Position numbers and translations under genes: made by a program. Of a stretch of DNA of 64,000 bases, positions 15,630-25,132 are shown piece after piece. The first letter of the stretch is position 1, and every line of letters starts with the position of its first letter. The stretch is from positions 214,605 through 278,604 of the forward strand of contig JALCSW010000002.1 of the NCBI GenBank assembly GCA_022653695.1. Direction: 5' to 3'. This DNA is from Bacilli bacterium (lineage in GTDB: Bacteria > Bacillota_I > Bacilli_A > RFN20 > CAG-826). The notes beneath the pieces are model-generated. The model had not been told where the DNA came from. It saw only the letters and a list, made by a program, of their open reading frames with translations, and made no database searches.

Positions 15630-17420
15630 ATGAACAAACTCATCAGCATTTGCCATCGCTTAACCGAAGGGCACCACTTCATCTACTGGATCTCGATCTT
15701 CTCGCAGATCCTCATGGTCGTGGCGCAGGTTTTCACGACCTTTCTCATCAAAGTGACCGTCGACGCCATCCAAGGCACTCTCTACAAAGCCCAACTCGTC
15801 GAGGAGTGGGTCGTTTCCTTCATCACGGGCGGAGCGGGCAATCAGTACCTTTACGACAACGAAATCTCCGTTTTGGTGACTTCCATCGCCGTGGCCGGTT
15901 TCGTCACCGGCATCCTTTCCCTCATCCGCATGGGCTTGAGGAGCTGGGTCAGCGCGCTCGTGAACAGCTCGATGCAACTTACGGTCTTCAACCATCTGGA
16001 ACGTTTGCCTTACAGCTATTACAAACGGAACAAGTCAGGCGATCTCATCCAAACCTGCACCCGCGACCTCGACGTCCTCCGCCGCTTCCTCATAGGCGAC
16101 GTGGGGGAGATCAATTACACGTTTTGGATTTGCCTCTTCTGCTTCTCGATCCTCATGTCCATCAGCTGGCCCCTCACCGTCGTTTCGCTTTGCCTGTTCC
16201 CCGTCATGTTCGTCTATTCGTTCTTCCTCATCAAGTTCGTCAGGAAACGCTATCGGGCCACCGATGACAGCGAAGCCCACATGACCGACAAGATCAACGA
16301 GAACCTCGGGGCCGTCCGCATCGTCAAGGCCTTCAACGCCGAGCGTTACGAAATCGACTCATTCGAGGCGACCCTTCAGGACTACAAAGGGAAATTCATC
16401 AGTTGGCGCAAACTTTCGGCGTTCTTTTTCTCCTCAAGCGACGTCTTCGTCTTCGGCTCAAAGCTCCTTTCGCTCCTTTGGGGCTTCTATCTTTGCAGCC
16501 AAGGGGACATCACCGTCGGGGATCTCGTCCTCTCCTTCACGTTCGTGAACATGATGGTCTGGCCGCTCCGCAACGTCGCCACCTCCTTATCCAACATGGG
16601 CCAATACATCGCCAGCAGCGACCGCGTCTCGCTCATCCTCGACGAGCCGCTCGAGGACGTCGCGACCGGCTCGATGCCCCCGATCAAGGGCAACATCGAG
16701 TTCAACCACGTTGAATTCAAGTACGAGGACGCCTCGGTCGACACGATCCACGACGTCTCCTTTTCCGTCAAAGGCGGCGAAACGGTTGCCATCATGGGCA
16801 AAACCGGCAGCGGCAAAAGCACGCTTTCTCTCTTGCTCACCCGCCTTTACGACTACACGGGCGGATCCATCAAAGTGGACGGGGTCGAACTCAAGGACAT
16901 CCGGAAATCGTATCTGCGACGCAACATCGTCCCGGTCCTTCAGGACCCCTTCCTTTTCAGCAAATCCATCAGCGAGAACATCCTGATGGCCAACAAGAAA
17001 GCCACGAAGGACGACGTCGAGCGGGCGGCCAAAATCGCCGCCATCCATGACACCATCGCCAATTTCAAAGACGGATACGACACTCCGGTCGGCGAGAAGG
17101 GCATGTCCCTTTCGGGCGGACAAAAACAACGCGTCGCCATCGCCCGCACCATCGTGAGCAACGCCCCGGTCCTTATCTTCGACGACTCTCTTTCGGCGGT
17201 CGACACCGAAACCGATCGGACGATCCGCCAGAATTTGAAGGAACTTGAGAAAGGCACCACCACGTTTATCATCACCCACCGCGTCTCAACGGCCAAGGAC
17301 GCCGATCTCATCGTCGTTTTGGACGATGGCCGCGTAAGCGAAATGGGCACTCACGAAACGCTCATAGAAAAACCGGGTCTCTACAAACGGATCTACGAGA
17401 TCCAAAGCAAGATGGCCTAA
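15630..17420 (+). CDS. ABC exporter half-transporter, degenerate-site subunit
   Basis: This half-transporter (596 residues) has six membrane helices and a C-terminal ATPase domain with Walker A GKTGSGKS, signature LSGGQKQR, and Walker B ending VLIFDDS. The usual catalytic Glu after Walker B is Asp, marking the non-hydrolysing site of heterodimeric exporters such as the LmrCD/TM287-288 type. The ATG at 15630 is preferred over the TTG at 15609 of the ORF track. It pairs with the next gene 14 bases downstream. Exported substrate unknown (drug, lipid or peptide). Confidence 0.93.
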   Translation: MNKLISICHRLTEGHHFIYWISIFSQILMVVAQVFTTFLIKVTVDAIQGTLYKAQLVEEWVVSFITGGAGNQYLYDNEISVLVTSIAVAGFVTGILSLIRMGLRSWVSALVNSSMQLTVFNHLERLPYSYYKRNKSGDLIQTCTRDLDVLRRFLIGDVGEINYTFWICLFCFSILMSISWPLTVVSLCLFPVMFVYSFFLIKFVRKRYRATDDSEAHMTDKINENLGAVRIVKAFNAERYEIDSFEATLQDYKGKFISWRKLSAFFFSSSDVFVFGSKLLSLLWGFYLCSQGDITVGDLVLSFTFVNMMVWPLRNVATSLSNMGQYIASSDRVSLILDEPLEDVATGSMPPIKGNIEFNHVEFKYEDASVDTIHDVSFSVKGGETVAIMGKTGSGKSTLSLLLTRLYDYTGGSIKVDGVELKDIRKSYLRRNIVPVLQDPFLFSKSISENILMANKKATKDDVERAAKIAAIHDTIANFKDGYDTPVGEKGMSLSGGQKQRVAIARTIVSNAPVLIFDDSLSAVDTETDRTIRQNLKELEKGTTTFIITHRVSTAKDADLIVVLDDGRVSEMGTHETLIEKPGLYKRIYEIQSKMA

Positions 17421-17434
17421 GGAAAGGAGGAACC

Positions 17435-19366
17435 ATGCGCACGATCGAAGAAGAGAAACTGCCTAACAAATTCAATCTTGGGATTTGGCTGCGGATCGGC
17501 AAATACGCCCTCCGCGAATGGCCGCTTTTGCTGGTCATCATTTTCACGATGATCGTCACGACCTATTACGATTCCTCCTTCGTCCCCTCGATGAACAAGG
17601 GGGCGGTCGACGCCCTCGACGGGCTCATCGTTCCGGTCTCCAACGTCTGGGCGGCCCCCATAACCGTCAATTTCCTCTTCGGCGGGAACATAACGCTCAG
17701 TTACATGAGCTTCCTTATCGTCGAAGCGGTCATGATCGTCCTCCGAAGCTTAGCCATCTTCTGGACCTTTTTCCTCACCAACTACGTTGACATGTGCATC
17801 ATGACCGATCTCCGCCGCGATAGTTTCCACCGTATCCAGGAACTCAGCTTTTCCTATTTCGACAAAACGAATTCCGGTTGGCTCATCGCCCGCATGAACA
17901 ACGACACCGGCTCGATCGGCGATGTCCTCAGTTGGGATATCATCTCTATTTTCTGGGCCCTCTTCGATCTGTTTTTCACCATCGCGACCATGTTCGTCCA
18001 AAACTGGGTTTACGCCCTCATCGTCTTAGCGTCCGTGCCTCTAGTGGCCATCATCGTGCCGATTTTCGAGCGCGCTTTGCTCAAGCGTTGGCGGACCGCC
18101 CGCAACGCCTATAGCCACTTCGTCGGGTGGCTCGCCGAGGCCATAAACGGGAGCAAGACCATCAAAACCCTTTCAATCGAGGACGAAGTGGCCGACGAGG
18201 CCAAGGAAATCACCGACGACATTTCCGTGAAGAGATGGAAGGCCGGTCGGATGAACGCTTTCTTCCAGCCGCTCGTGTCGCTGATCAGTTCGGCCATGAT
18301 CGCGATCGTCGTCGCCGTCGGTTTGAACGACATCTCCGCCGGGAACGCCCTTATCACCGTCGGCACCTTGGTCATTTTCGTCGGGTTCGTCCAATCGATT
18401 TACGACCCCCTCCAGCAACTCAGCGAGATTTTCAGCGACTTCATGGCCTCGCAGGCCGGAGCCGAGAAAGTCGGCCAGCTTCTCGACGCCAAGCCGGGGA
18501 TCGTCGATAAGCCCGAGGTGCTCGCCAAGTACGGGGACGTCTTCAACCCCAAAAAAGAGAATTACGAGCCGATCAAGGGCGACATTGACTTCAAAAAAGT
18601 GACTTTCGACTATGGCAACGGGGTCGAGGTCATACATCCGCTCACGCTTCATGTTAGGGCCGGGACCTCTCTAGCCATCGTCGGCGAGACCGGAAGCGGC
18701 AAGACGACGATGGTGAACCTTCTGTGCCGCTTCTATGAGCCGACCTCCGGCTCCATCGATATCGACGGGACGAACTATCTCGAGCGCTCGTTGGGCTGGC
18801 TCCGTTCTTCGATCGGATACGTCCAGCAAACCCCGTTCGCTTTCAGCGCCACCTATCGCGAGAACATCCGTTATGGCAAGCGCGACGCGACGGATGCGGA
18901 GATCGAAGCGGCCGCCAAACTCGTCGGCCTCCACGATTTCGTGATGGGTCAGCCAAAGGGTTACGACACCGTTCTCGAGGACGGGGGCGCCTCCCTCTCG
19001 CAAGGCCAAAAGCAGCTTCTCAGTTTCGCTCGGGCCATCATCCGCAATCCGGCGATCCTCATTCTCGACGAAGCCACGAGCTCCATCGACACCGAGACCG
19101 AGGCCGCGGTCCAAAAGGCCATCCAACCTCTCTTGAAGGGCCGTACTTCCATCACCATCGCCCACCGCTTGAGCACCATCGTCAACAGCGATCGGATTCT
19201 TGTCATGGACCATGGCAAAATCATCGAGGACGGCGACCACGTCTCCCTCATGAACAAAAAGGGCGCCTATTACGAGCTCTACATGAACCAGTTCCGCGAC
19301 CTCTCGATGGAGAGCCAAATCTCCACTTACGAGACGCAGATCGAGAACAAGAACATCGATCTTTGA
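17435..19366 (+). CDS. ABC exporter half-transporter, catalytic-site subunit
   Basis: This 643-residue partner has six membrane helices, Walker A GETGSGKT, a degenerate signature LSQGQKQL, and a full Walker B with catalytic Glu (ILILDEAT). Its Walker motifs and the first subunit's LSGGQ make the active ATP site, while the first subunit's Asp site faces this LSQGQ. That complementary pattern is strong evidence for a heterodimer. A strong AAGGAGG precedes the ATG. Confidence 0.94.
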   Translation: MRTIEEEKLPNKFNLGIWLRIGKYALREWPLLLVIIFTMIVTTYYDSSFVPSMNKGAVDALDGLIVPVSNVWAAPITVNFLFGGNITLSYMSFLIVEAVMIVLRSLAIFWTFFLTNYVDMCIMTDLRRDSFHRIQELSFSYFDKTNSGWLIARMNNDTGSIGDVLSWDIISIFWALFDLFFTIATMFVQNWVYALIVLASVPLVAIIVPIFERALLKRWRTARNAYSHFVGWLAEAINGSKTIKTLSIEDEVADEAKEITDDISVKRWKAGRMNAFFQPLVSLISSAMIAIVVAVGLNDISAGNALITVGTLVIFVGFVQSIYDPLQQLSEIFSDFMASQAGAEKVGQLLDAKPGIVDKPEVLAKYGDVFNPKKENYEPIKGDIDFKKVTFDYGNGVEVIHPLTLHVRAGTSLAIVGETGSGKTTMVNLLCRFYEPTSGSIDIDGTNYLERSLGWLRSSIGYVQQTPFAFSATYRENIRYGKRDATDAEIEAAAKLVGLHDFVMGQPKGYDTVLEDGGASLSQGQKQLLSFARAIIRNPAILILDEATSSIDTETEAAVQKAIQPLLKGRTSITIAHRLSTIVNSDRILVMDHGKIIEDGDHVSLMNKKGAYYELYMNQFRDLSMESQISTYETQIENKNIDL

Positions 19367-19371
19367 ACGAC

Positions 19372-19405
19372 AAAGGCCATGGGCGGGAAATCGTCCATGG
19401 CCTTT
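19372..19405. terminator. Hairpin after the ABC exporter operon
   Basis: AAAGGCCATGG-(12 nt)-CCATGGCCTTT is a perfect 11-bp stem followed by a weak T-run (CGTTT). It most likely ends the exporter transcript. Confidence 0.65.
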
Positions 19406-19505
19406 CGTTTGGCCGGTAAATAGGCCTCTTTTCTTTTCGGGGTCACCCGACGAGGCGACTTATGCGCAAGGAAGCGTTTTATCGAGCGCGCCTTTTTAGT
19501 AAGGG

Positions 19506-19928
19506 TCAGCCGTTCGTCTTCGGCGTGAGGAAACGTTTCTCAAGGTAATAGAAAACAAGGCAAAACGCCGTGAAGACGATCGCGACGTAAAAAGCCACGT
19601 AGGAGTTCCCGGCGCCAAGGAAGGCCAGATAGCCGATCCCCAGGCCCGCCCAAATGAAGGTGAGCCAAAACGACGTTTTCCGTTCCTTCGCGGGACCGAG
19701 CCGGAAGGAAACGATGGCTTTGACGAGACCCCATAGAAAGAACAGGGGCAAGAAGACATACGTCGAGATGGCCTCCATCGAGGACGGCCTCGCGGCGGCG
19801 TAAACGTAAAAAGGCACAAGCGAGGACGCCCCGCCGTCCTCAAGGCTGAACAAAGGGGCGACAAGCATCGCCAAAACGAAAATCCCAAATAGGATCGCCT
19901 CGCCTAACCCAAAGGCCTTCCGACCCAT
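19506..19928 (-). CDS. Four-helix membrane protein, unknown
   Basis: The 140-residue protein has four predicted membrane helices and a basic C-terminus. I recognise no family. Its ATG overlaps the stop of the dUTPase gene (TGATG), so it is the last gene of the glgB-glgP-dut-like operon. Confidence 0.7.
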   Translation of the reverse strand: MGRKAFGLGEAILFGIFVLAMLVAPLFSLEDGGASSLVPFYVYAAARPSSMEAISTYVFLPLFFLWGLVKAIVSFRLGPAKERKTSFWLTFIWAGLGIGYLAFLGAGNSYVAFYVAIVFTAFCLVFYYLEKRFLTPKTNG

Positions 19929-20422
19929 CAGTAGCGTTCCTTTTGCCGCTCGTAATTGACGGCGAGTTTGCTCTTATAGGCCGCGACCGCGTCTTCGCCC
20001 GTATACCCGAGCAACGGCAGGATATTCAGGAAGCAGCCAAACGCGACGCCATAGTGTTTGGCGTCGTAGTGCTCCAGCAAAGCGGCCACGCAATCGTATG
20101 TTTTTAGAATCTGCAAGGTGAGTTTTCTTTCGTCGGGCCGCCACTTGTGCCTCATTTTAGTGACGCCAAGAGGGATACCTAGCGACAAAAAGAAATGCAG
20201 GCCGTCCGCGTACTCGTCGAGGATCTTTTCCTTGGGGGAAGGCCCCTTTTCGCTCCAAAACTTGAAGCACCGCGTTTCGTTGGCGAATTCCCCGAGTTCC
20301 ACGAGCAAGGCGAGGATCCTTTCGTAATGGGTGCCCTCGTAGGTGACCGCATGGTCTTTTTGGATTTCCCTATCGAGCGCCTCCTGAAGCGGGAAAAGCC
20401 CATCGAGGACGAAATCATTCAT
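19928..20422 (-). CDS. Dimeric all-alpha dUTPase
   Basis: The 164-residue protein matches dimeric dUTP diphosphatases of the MazG superfamily: LLVELGEFANETRCFKFWS and DEYADGLHFFLSLG supply the metal-binding Glu and Asp residues, and FKFWS is the typical substrate-site segment. It keeps uracil out of DNA and supplies dUMP. Its ATG overlaps the glgP stop by 8 bases, an odd pairing with glycogen breakdown that may be simple transcriptional convenience. Confidence 0.88.
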   Translation of the reverse strand: MNDFVLDGLFPLQEALDREIQKDHAVTYEGTHYERILALLVELGEFANETRCFKFWSEKGPSPKEKILDEYADGLHFFLSLGIPLGVTKMRHKWRPDERKLTLQILKTYDCVAALLEHYDAKHYGVAFGCFLNILPLLGYTGEDAVAAYKSKLAVNYERQKERY

Positions 20423-22838
20423 CGGCGTCGACCTTCAGTTTCGTGAGATGCCAGATGTCGCGGTTGTACTGCTCGATCGTGCGATCGCTCGAGAAATGTC
20501 CGCTCATGGCGATGTTGACGATGCAGGCTTTGGCCCAGCGCGCCTTGTCGAGGTAGAAAGCCTCCGATTCGTCGCAGGCTTTGCAATAGGCGTCGAAATC
20601 CCTGAGGATGAAGTACTGGTCGCCGCGGTTCATGACCTCGTCGAAAATCATCCGGAAACGATCGCCGTTCTTGAGGGCCCACGGCCCGGTGAAGAGGGAA
20701 TCCATGACGTTTTTGACCCTGGCGTCGCCGTTGTAGATATCCCAGGGGTTATATGTGCCCGCGTCCACGAGTTTCTGAACCTCCGGGGCGGTCAGGCCGA
20801 AGATGATCTCGTTCTCGCGTCCGGCGCGGTCGGCGATTTCGATGTTGGCCCCGTCGAGGGTGCCGAGGGTGATGGCTCCGTTCATCATGAGCTTCATGTT
20901 GCTCGTGCCGCTGGCCTCCTTGCCCGCGGTCGAGATCTGCTCGCTGATATCGCTCGCCGGAATGATATGCTCGGCCAACGTGACCCCATAGTTTTCGACG
21001 AAAACGATCTTCATGAACTTATTGGCCTCGTCGTCGCCGTTGATGACGTCGGCGACCGCCAAGATAAGCTCGATGATGCGCTTGGCGTACTCATAACTAG
21101 GCGCGGCCTTGGCCCCGAAGATATAGGTGCGCGGCGTCATTTTGAAAGCGCTGGGGTTTTCTTTGAGCTTTTGATAGAGATACATGATGTGGAAAAGGTT
21201 GAGCAGTTGCCTCTTGTAGGCGTGAAGGCGCTTGATTTGGGTGTCGAAAACGCCGTTGGGGTCGATCGCGACGCCATAGCGGTCCTTCACGAACCGGGCG
21301 AAATCCTTTTTGTTCGCCGCCTTGACCTCCATCACGGCCTTCTGGGTCTTTTCGTCGTCGGCGAACTTTCTGAAATCCTCGAGTTTTTCGGGTTTCCTTA
21401 TCCATTCGTCGCCAATGCGGCTCGTTAAAAGGCTTGAGAGACGCTCATTGCTGTAAAGGAGCCAGCGGCGATGGGTGACGCCATTGGTTTTGTTGTTGAA
21501 TTTCGTGGGGAAAAGCTCGTAAAGGTTCTTGAAGGTGTAGTTCTTGAGGATATCGGTGTGGATTTTGGCCACGCCGTTGACGCTGAACGCGGCGAAGATC
21601 GCCATGTTCGTCATATGGATCTGGCCATCCTTGATGATTTGCATCTGGTAGCGTTTGTCCTGATCGACGCCTTTTTCGGCCATGTAGGCGTTAAAGCGGC
21701 GGTTTATCTCCTCGATGATCATGTAAATCCGCGGAAGAAGGGTCTGAACGTAGTTGACCGGCCATCGCTCCAAAGCTTCCGGCATGACCGTATGGTTCGT
21801 GTAGGCGATCGACTTCTGGACGACGCCCCAAGCCTCGTCCCAACCGTAACCGTACTCGTCCATGAGCAGGCGCATCATCTCGGGGATCGCCAGGATCGGA
21901 TGGGTGTCGTTGAGCTGGAAGACGTAATGGTCGGCGAAACGATCGAGGGTGCCAAAGGCCCGCATATGGCCCCGCATGCAGCTTTGGAGGCCGGCGCTGA
22001 CGAGGAAATACTGCTGCCGAAGCCGCAATAGCCGCCCATGCTCCGTCGAGTCGTCCGGATAAAGCCCGAAGCAAAGTTCCTTGAGGGTCGAGAGGTATTC
22101 GTTGAAGGAGCAGTCGGTCGGAAGGTTCTCCTCGCTCGGCTCGGCGCTCCATAGGCGCAAGGTGTTGGCGACCCCGTTCCGGTAGCCGACGACGGAGACG
22201 TCGTAAGGGACCGCCCGAATCGAGCGGGCGTTGACGGTGCGAAGGGCGTATGTGCCATCGGGTCGGAGATAGGTCTCGGCGTTGCCGTAGAACTTCACCT
22301 CCACCGCGTGCTTGGGTTTCCTGACCTCGAAGACAAACCCGTCGCTGAGCCACTGATCCGGCAATTCGACTTGCTTCCCGTCCACGAATTTCTGACGGAA
22401 AAAGCCATATTCGTAACGGATCGTGTTGCCATGGACCGGATAGCCCAAGGACGCGCTGCTGTCGAGGAAGCAGGCCGCCAAGCGGCCCAAGCCCCCGTTG
22501 CCGAGACCGGCGTCGGGCTCCATGTCCTCGAGCTCATTAATGTCGATCCCCAATTCGCTCAGGCCCTCTTTGGCCACTTTGTAGATCCCGAGGTTCTGCA
22601 TGTTGTTGACGAGCAGGCGCCCGATCAAAAACTCCATTGAGAAATAAATGCACTGCTTTCGGCCGTTTTCGGCGATGTCCTCGCGGCAGTTCCGCCAATG
22701 GTAACCGCCATAATCCCGCACCATCTCGCCCAAAATGTCGTAACGCTCGGTGATATGGCTGTCGGGCACGCTTCGGCCGTACTTCTCGCTCAGCCTTTTC
22801 TCGAATTCCTGCTTGAAGTCCAATTTGTTCTGAAACAT
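20415..22838 (-). CDS. glgP: Glycogen/maltodextrin phosphorylase
   Basis: This GT35 enzyme releases glucose-1-phosphate from alpha-1,4-glucans with pyridoxal phosphate. The 807-residue length is normal. It shows FLDSSASLGYPVHGNTIRYEYG, the sugar site near QLNDTHPILAIPEMMR, and the cofactor motif GTSNMKLMMNGAITLGTLDGANIE with the PLP lysine. A clear AAGGAG precedes the ATG. It lies between glgB and the dUTPase; the glucose-1-phosphate could feed the phosphoglucomutase at 29-30.7 kb. Confidence 0.96.
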   Translation of the reverse strand: MFQNKLDFKQEFEKRLSEKYGRSVPDSHITERYDILGEMVRDYGGYHWRNCREDIAENGRKQCIYFSMEFLIGRLLVNNMQNLGIYKVAKEGLSELGIDINELEDMEPDAGLGNGGLGRLAACFLDSSASLGYPVHGNTIRYEYGFFRQKFVDGKQVELPDQWLSDGFVFEVRKPKHAVEVKFYGNAETYLRPDGTYALRTVNARSIRAVPYDVSVVGYRNGVANTLRLWSAEPSEENLPTDCSFNEYLSTLKELCFGLYPDDSTEHGRLLRLRQQYFLVSAGLQSCMRGHMRAFGTLDRFADHYVFQLNDTHPILAIPEMMRLLMDEYGYGWDEAWGVVQKSIAYTNHTVMPEALERWPVNYVQTLLPRIYMIIEEINRRFNAYMAEKGVDQDKRYQMQIIKDGQIHMTNMAIFAAFSVNGVAKIHTDILKNYTFKNLYELFPTKFNNKTNGVTHRRWLLYSNERLSSLLTSRIGDEWIRKPEKLEDFRKFADDEKTQKAVMEVKAANKKDFARFVKDRYGVAIDPNGVFDTQIKRLHAYKRQLLNLFHIMYLYQKLKENPSAFKMTPRTYIFGAKAAPSYEYAKRIIELILAVADVINGDDEANKFMKIVFVENYGVTLAEHIIPASDISEQISTAGKEASGTSNMKLMMNGAITLGTLDGANIEIADRAGRENEIIFGLTAPEVQKLVDAGTYNPWDIYNGDARVKNVMDSLFTGPWALKNGDRFRMIFDEVMNRGDQYFILRDFDAYCKACDESEAFYLDKARWAKACIVNIAMSGHFSSDRTIEQYNRDIWHLTKLKVDADE

Positions 22839-22878
22839 GGTTTTCTCTCCTTAAAGATGATCGTCCCGCCGCAAGAGG

Positions 22879-24783
22879 CTATTTTCCCTCCATCCGCCGC
22901 TTGAAGACGCAGGCGGCATATCCGCCCAGCTTAATCGAAAGGTGGTGCGGGCGGCTCTCCGGGCCGCCCTCGTAGGCTGGGCACGGAGCCCCGTTGTATT
23001 GGTTCCCGCCCCCATAGACGTCTTTGTCGCTGTTGAGGATTTCCTCATAGACGCCTCCGTTCATGCACCCCACCTCGAAACCCTCGAAATAGTTCGGGGT
23101 CATATTGTAGACGAAAAGAAGGTCGCTGTCCCCAACCTGCCGCTCGAAAGCGAAAACGGACTGGTCGCGGTTGTCGACCATGGTCCACTGAAAATGGGCG
23201 GAATCGTATTCCCCCACTTTGAGGGCGTCCTCGCTCCGATAAATCAGATTGAGGTCGCGGCAAAGGCGGCGCACGCTGTCGTGCTTAGGGAAACTCAGCA
23301 GGTTCCAAGGCAGGGAGCGGTTCTCGTTCCATTCGTCGAAAGAGGCCAACTCATTGCCCATGAAAGTCAATTTCTTCCCCGGGTGCCCCATCTGGTAGAC
23401 GTAAAGGTTGCGGAGAAGGGCGAATTTGGCGTCGTAATCCCCGTGCATTTTGTTGATGAGGGTCCCTTTTCCGTGCACCACTTCGTCATGGCTGAGGGGC
23501 AAAAGGAAATTCTCGCTATAGAAATAAGCCATCGAGAAAGTGAGTTTGTTATGCTCGTACTTCTTGTAGATCGGGTCTTTCCCATAGTACTTAAGGGTGT
23601 CGTTCATCCAACCCAGATCCCACTTGTAGTCAAAGCCGAGGCCTCCGAGCCCAAGGGGCTTCGTGACCCCCTTGAAGTCGGTCGAATCCTCAGCGATCAT
23701 CATGACTTGCGGATGCTCAAGATGGATTTTGCCATTGAGGCGCTTGATGAATTCCGTGGCCCCGGTGTTCTCGCCGTTAGCCTTGTCGCCGTCCCAGTAG
23801 ACGATATTGCTCACCGCGTCCACCCGGATGCCGTCGATATGAAAATACCCCAAATAAAAATTCATCGCGGACATAAGGAAGCTGCGGACGGGGTCTTTCC
23901 CGAGGTCGAACTGGCAACTGCCCCACGGGCTGAAGGTATGCGCGGGGTCGCTGTACTCGTATAGGCACGTCCCGTCGTACTCGCGCAACGCATAATAGTC
24001 GGTCGCGAAATGGACCGGCGCGAAATCGAGGATGACGCCCAAGCCGGCCTGATGGAGCCGATCGACGAAACTCATGAATTGCTTCGGGTTGCCATACCGG
24101 GAATCGACGCTATAGAAACCCGTCGCCTGATAGCCCCAGCTGCCATCGAACGGATACTGGCTGATCGGCATGATCTCGACATGGGTGTAACCAAGATCCT
24201 TGACGTAGGGGATCAGGTAATCGGCCACTTCCTCGTAGGAAGGGTAGCGATCCCCGATTTTCCCTTTCCAGCTTCCGAGATGGACCTCGTATATCGACAT
24301 CGGCCCGTCGAAGTTGCGGGTCCTTCCCTTAAGCCAAACGCCATCGTGCCAAACGAAGCCATTGACGTCGAAGAGGCGGCTGCAACTTTGCGGGCGCATC
24401 TCCGAATAGAAGGCGAAGGGATCGGCTTTGTCGACGTATTGCCCATGGGCGTTCCGAAAGTGGAATTTGTAGCACTGGTAATCGCGCAAGCCCGGGATGA
24501 ACGTCTCCCAGGCCCCGCATGGGTCCACTTTGGAAAGTTTGTCCTTGCGGACGTCCCAGCCGTTCCAATCCCCGATCACGGAGACGTCCTCGGCCATCGG
24601 GGCGTAAAGGCGAAACCAGACTCCGCCTTCCGAAACTTTGGCTCTCTTTTTCCGTTTCCGGCCGTTTTTCATGACGATATAGGAAACCTGTTCGGTCTCT
24701 TTCGTCCCAAAGTGCGCGCCGAAATAATCGTAAGCGTGGGTGGTTTGTCCCATCAGATAGTCATAGAGAACCCCAAATGCCAT
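22879..24783 (-). CDS. glgB: 1,4-alpha-glucan branching enzyme
   Basis: The enzyme makes alpha-1,6 branches in glycogen. The 634-residue protein has an N-terminal CBM48 domain (about residues 45-150) and a GH13 barrel with GIRVDAVSNIVYWDG (nucleophile Asp), MMIAEDSTDF (acid/base Glu) and LPLSHDEVVHGKGTL. It starts the operon; TATACT and GGGAGAAA mark promoter and ribosome-binding site. No glgC or glgA is present in the window. Confidence 0.95.
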   Translation of the reverse strand: MAFGVLYDYLMGQTTHAYDYFGAHFGTKETEQVSYIVMKNGRKRKKRAKVSEGGVWFRLYAPMAEDVSVIGDWNGWDVRKDKLSKVDPCGAWETFIPGLRDYQCYKFHFRNAHGQYVDKADPFAFYSEMRPQSCSRLFDVNGFVWHDGVWLKGRTRNFDGPMSIYEVHLGSWKGKIGDRYPSYEEVADYLIPYVKDLGYTHVEIMPISQYPFDGSWGYQATGFYSVDSRYGNPKQFMSFVDRLHQAGLGVILDFAPVHFATDYYALREYDGTCLYEYSDPAHTFSPWGSCQFDLGKDPVRSFLMSAMNFYLGYFHIDGIRVDAVSNIVYWDGDKANGENTGATEFIKRLNGKIHLEHPQVMMIAEDSTDFKGVTKPLGLGGLGFDYKWDLGWMNDTLKYYGKDPIYKKYEHNKLTFSMAYFYSENFLLPLSHDEVVHGKGTLINKMHGDYDAKFALLRNLYVYQMGHPGKKLTFMGNELASFDEWNENRSLPWNLLSFPKHDSVRRLCRDLNLIYRSEDALKVGEYDSAHFQWTMVDNRDQSVFAFERQVGDSDLLFVYNMTPNYFEGFEVGCMNGGVYEEILNSDKDVYGGGNQYNGAPCPAYEGGPESRPHHLSIKLGGYAACVFKRRMEGK

Positions 24784-25132
24784 GAATATTTCTCCCGTGT
24801 GTCAACCCAATAATTAAGTATAGGGGTTTTCGCCCGCGCATGAAAGGTCTTAAAAGGGTTCCATTGCGCGAACGCCCGCCTCTTATCGACGAAACATAGG
24901 GTTTTCCTGGGGGCCACCGCGGATCAAGGCCGAAGCATGCGCGGGTTTCTCTCGATCCGGATGGCCAATGAGATATCCCTCATGCCGAAAAAAGCGAACC
25001 GCCCTGATCATGAGCGTCGAAGATGGCGGGCTTTGGGCGGCACCTTCGCTTTGGCGATTTGGCTTTTGGCCATTTTTTGCCCGAAAAATCGCCGCTTCGC
25101 TATTTTGGCAGTGCCATGCGGCTGGCGAAACG
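24784..25132. other. Gene-free stretch between glgB and the first DUF4143 gene
   Basis: About 350 bases with the glgB promoter at the left end (TATACT). The rest holds only short overlapping ORFs without a recognisable product or start site. It contains no clear terminator for the DUF4143 gene. I see no other feature. Confidence 0.5.
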
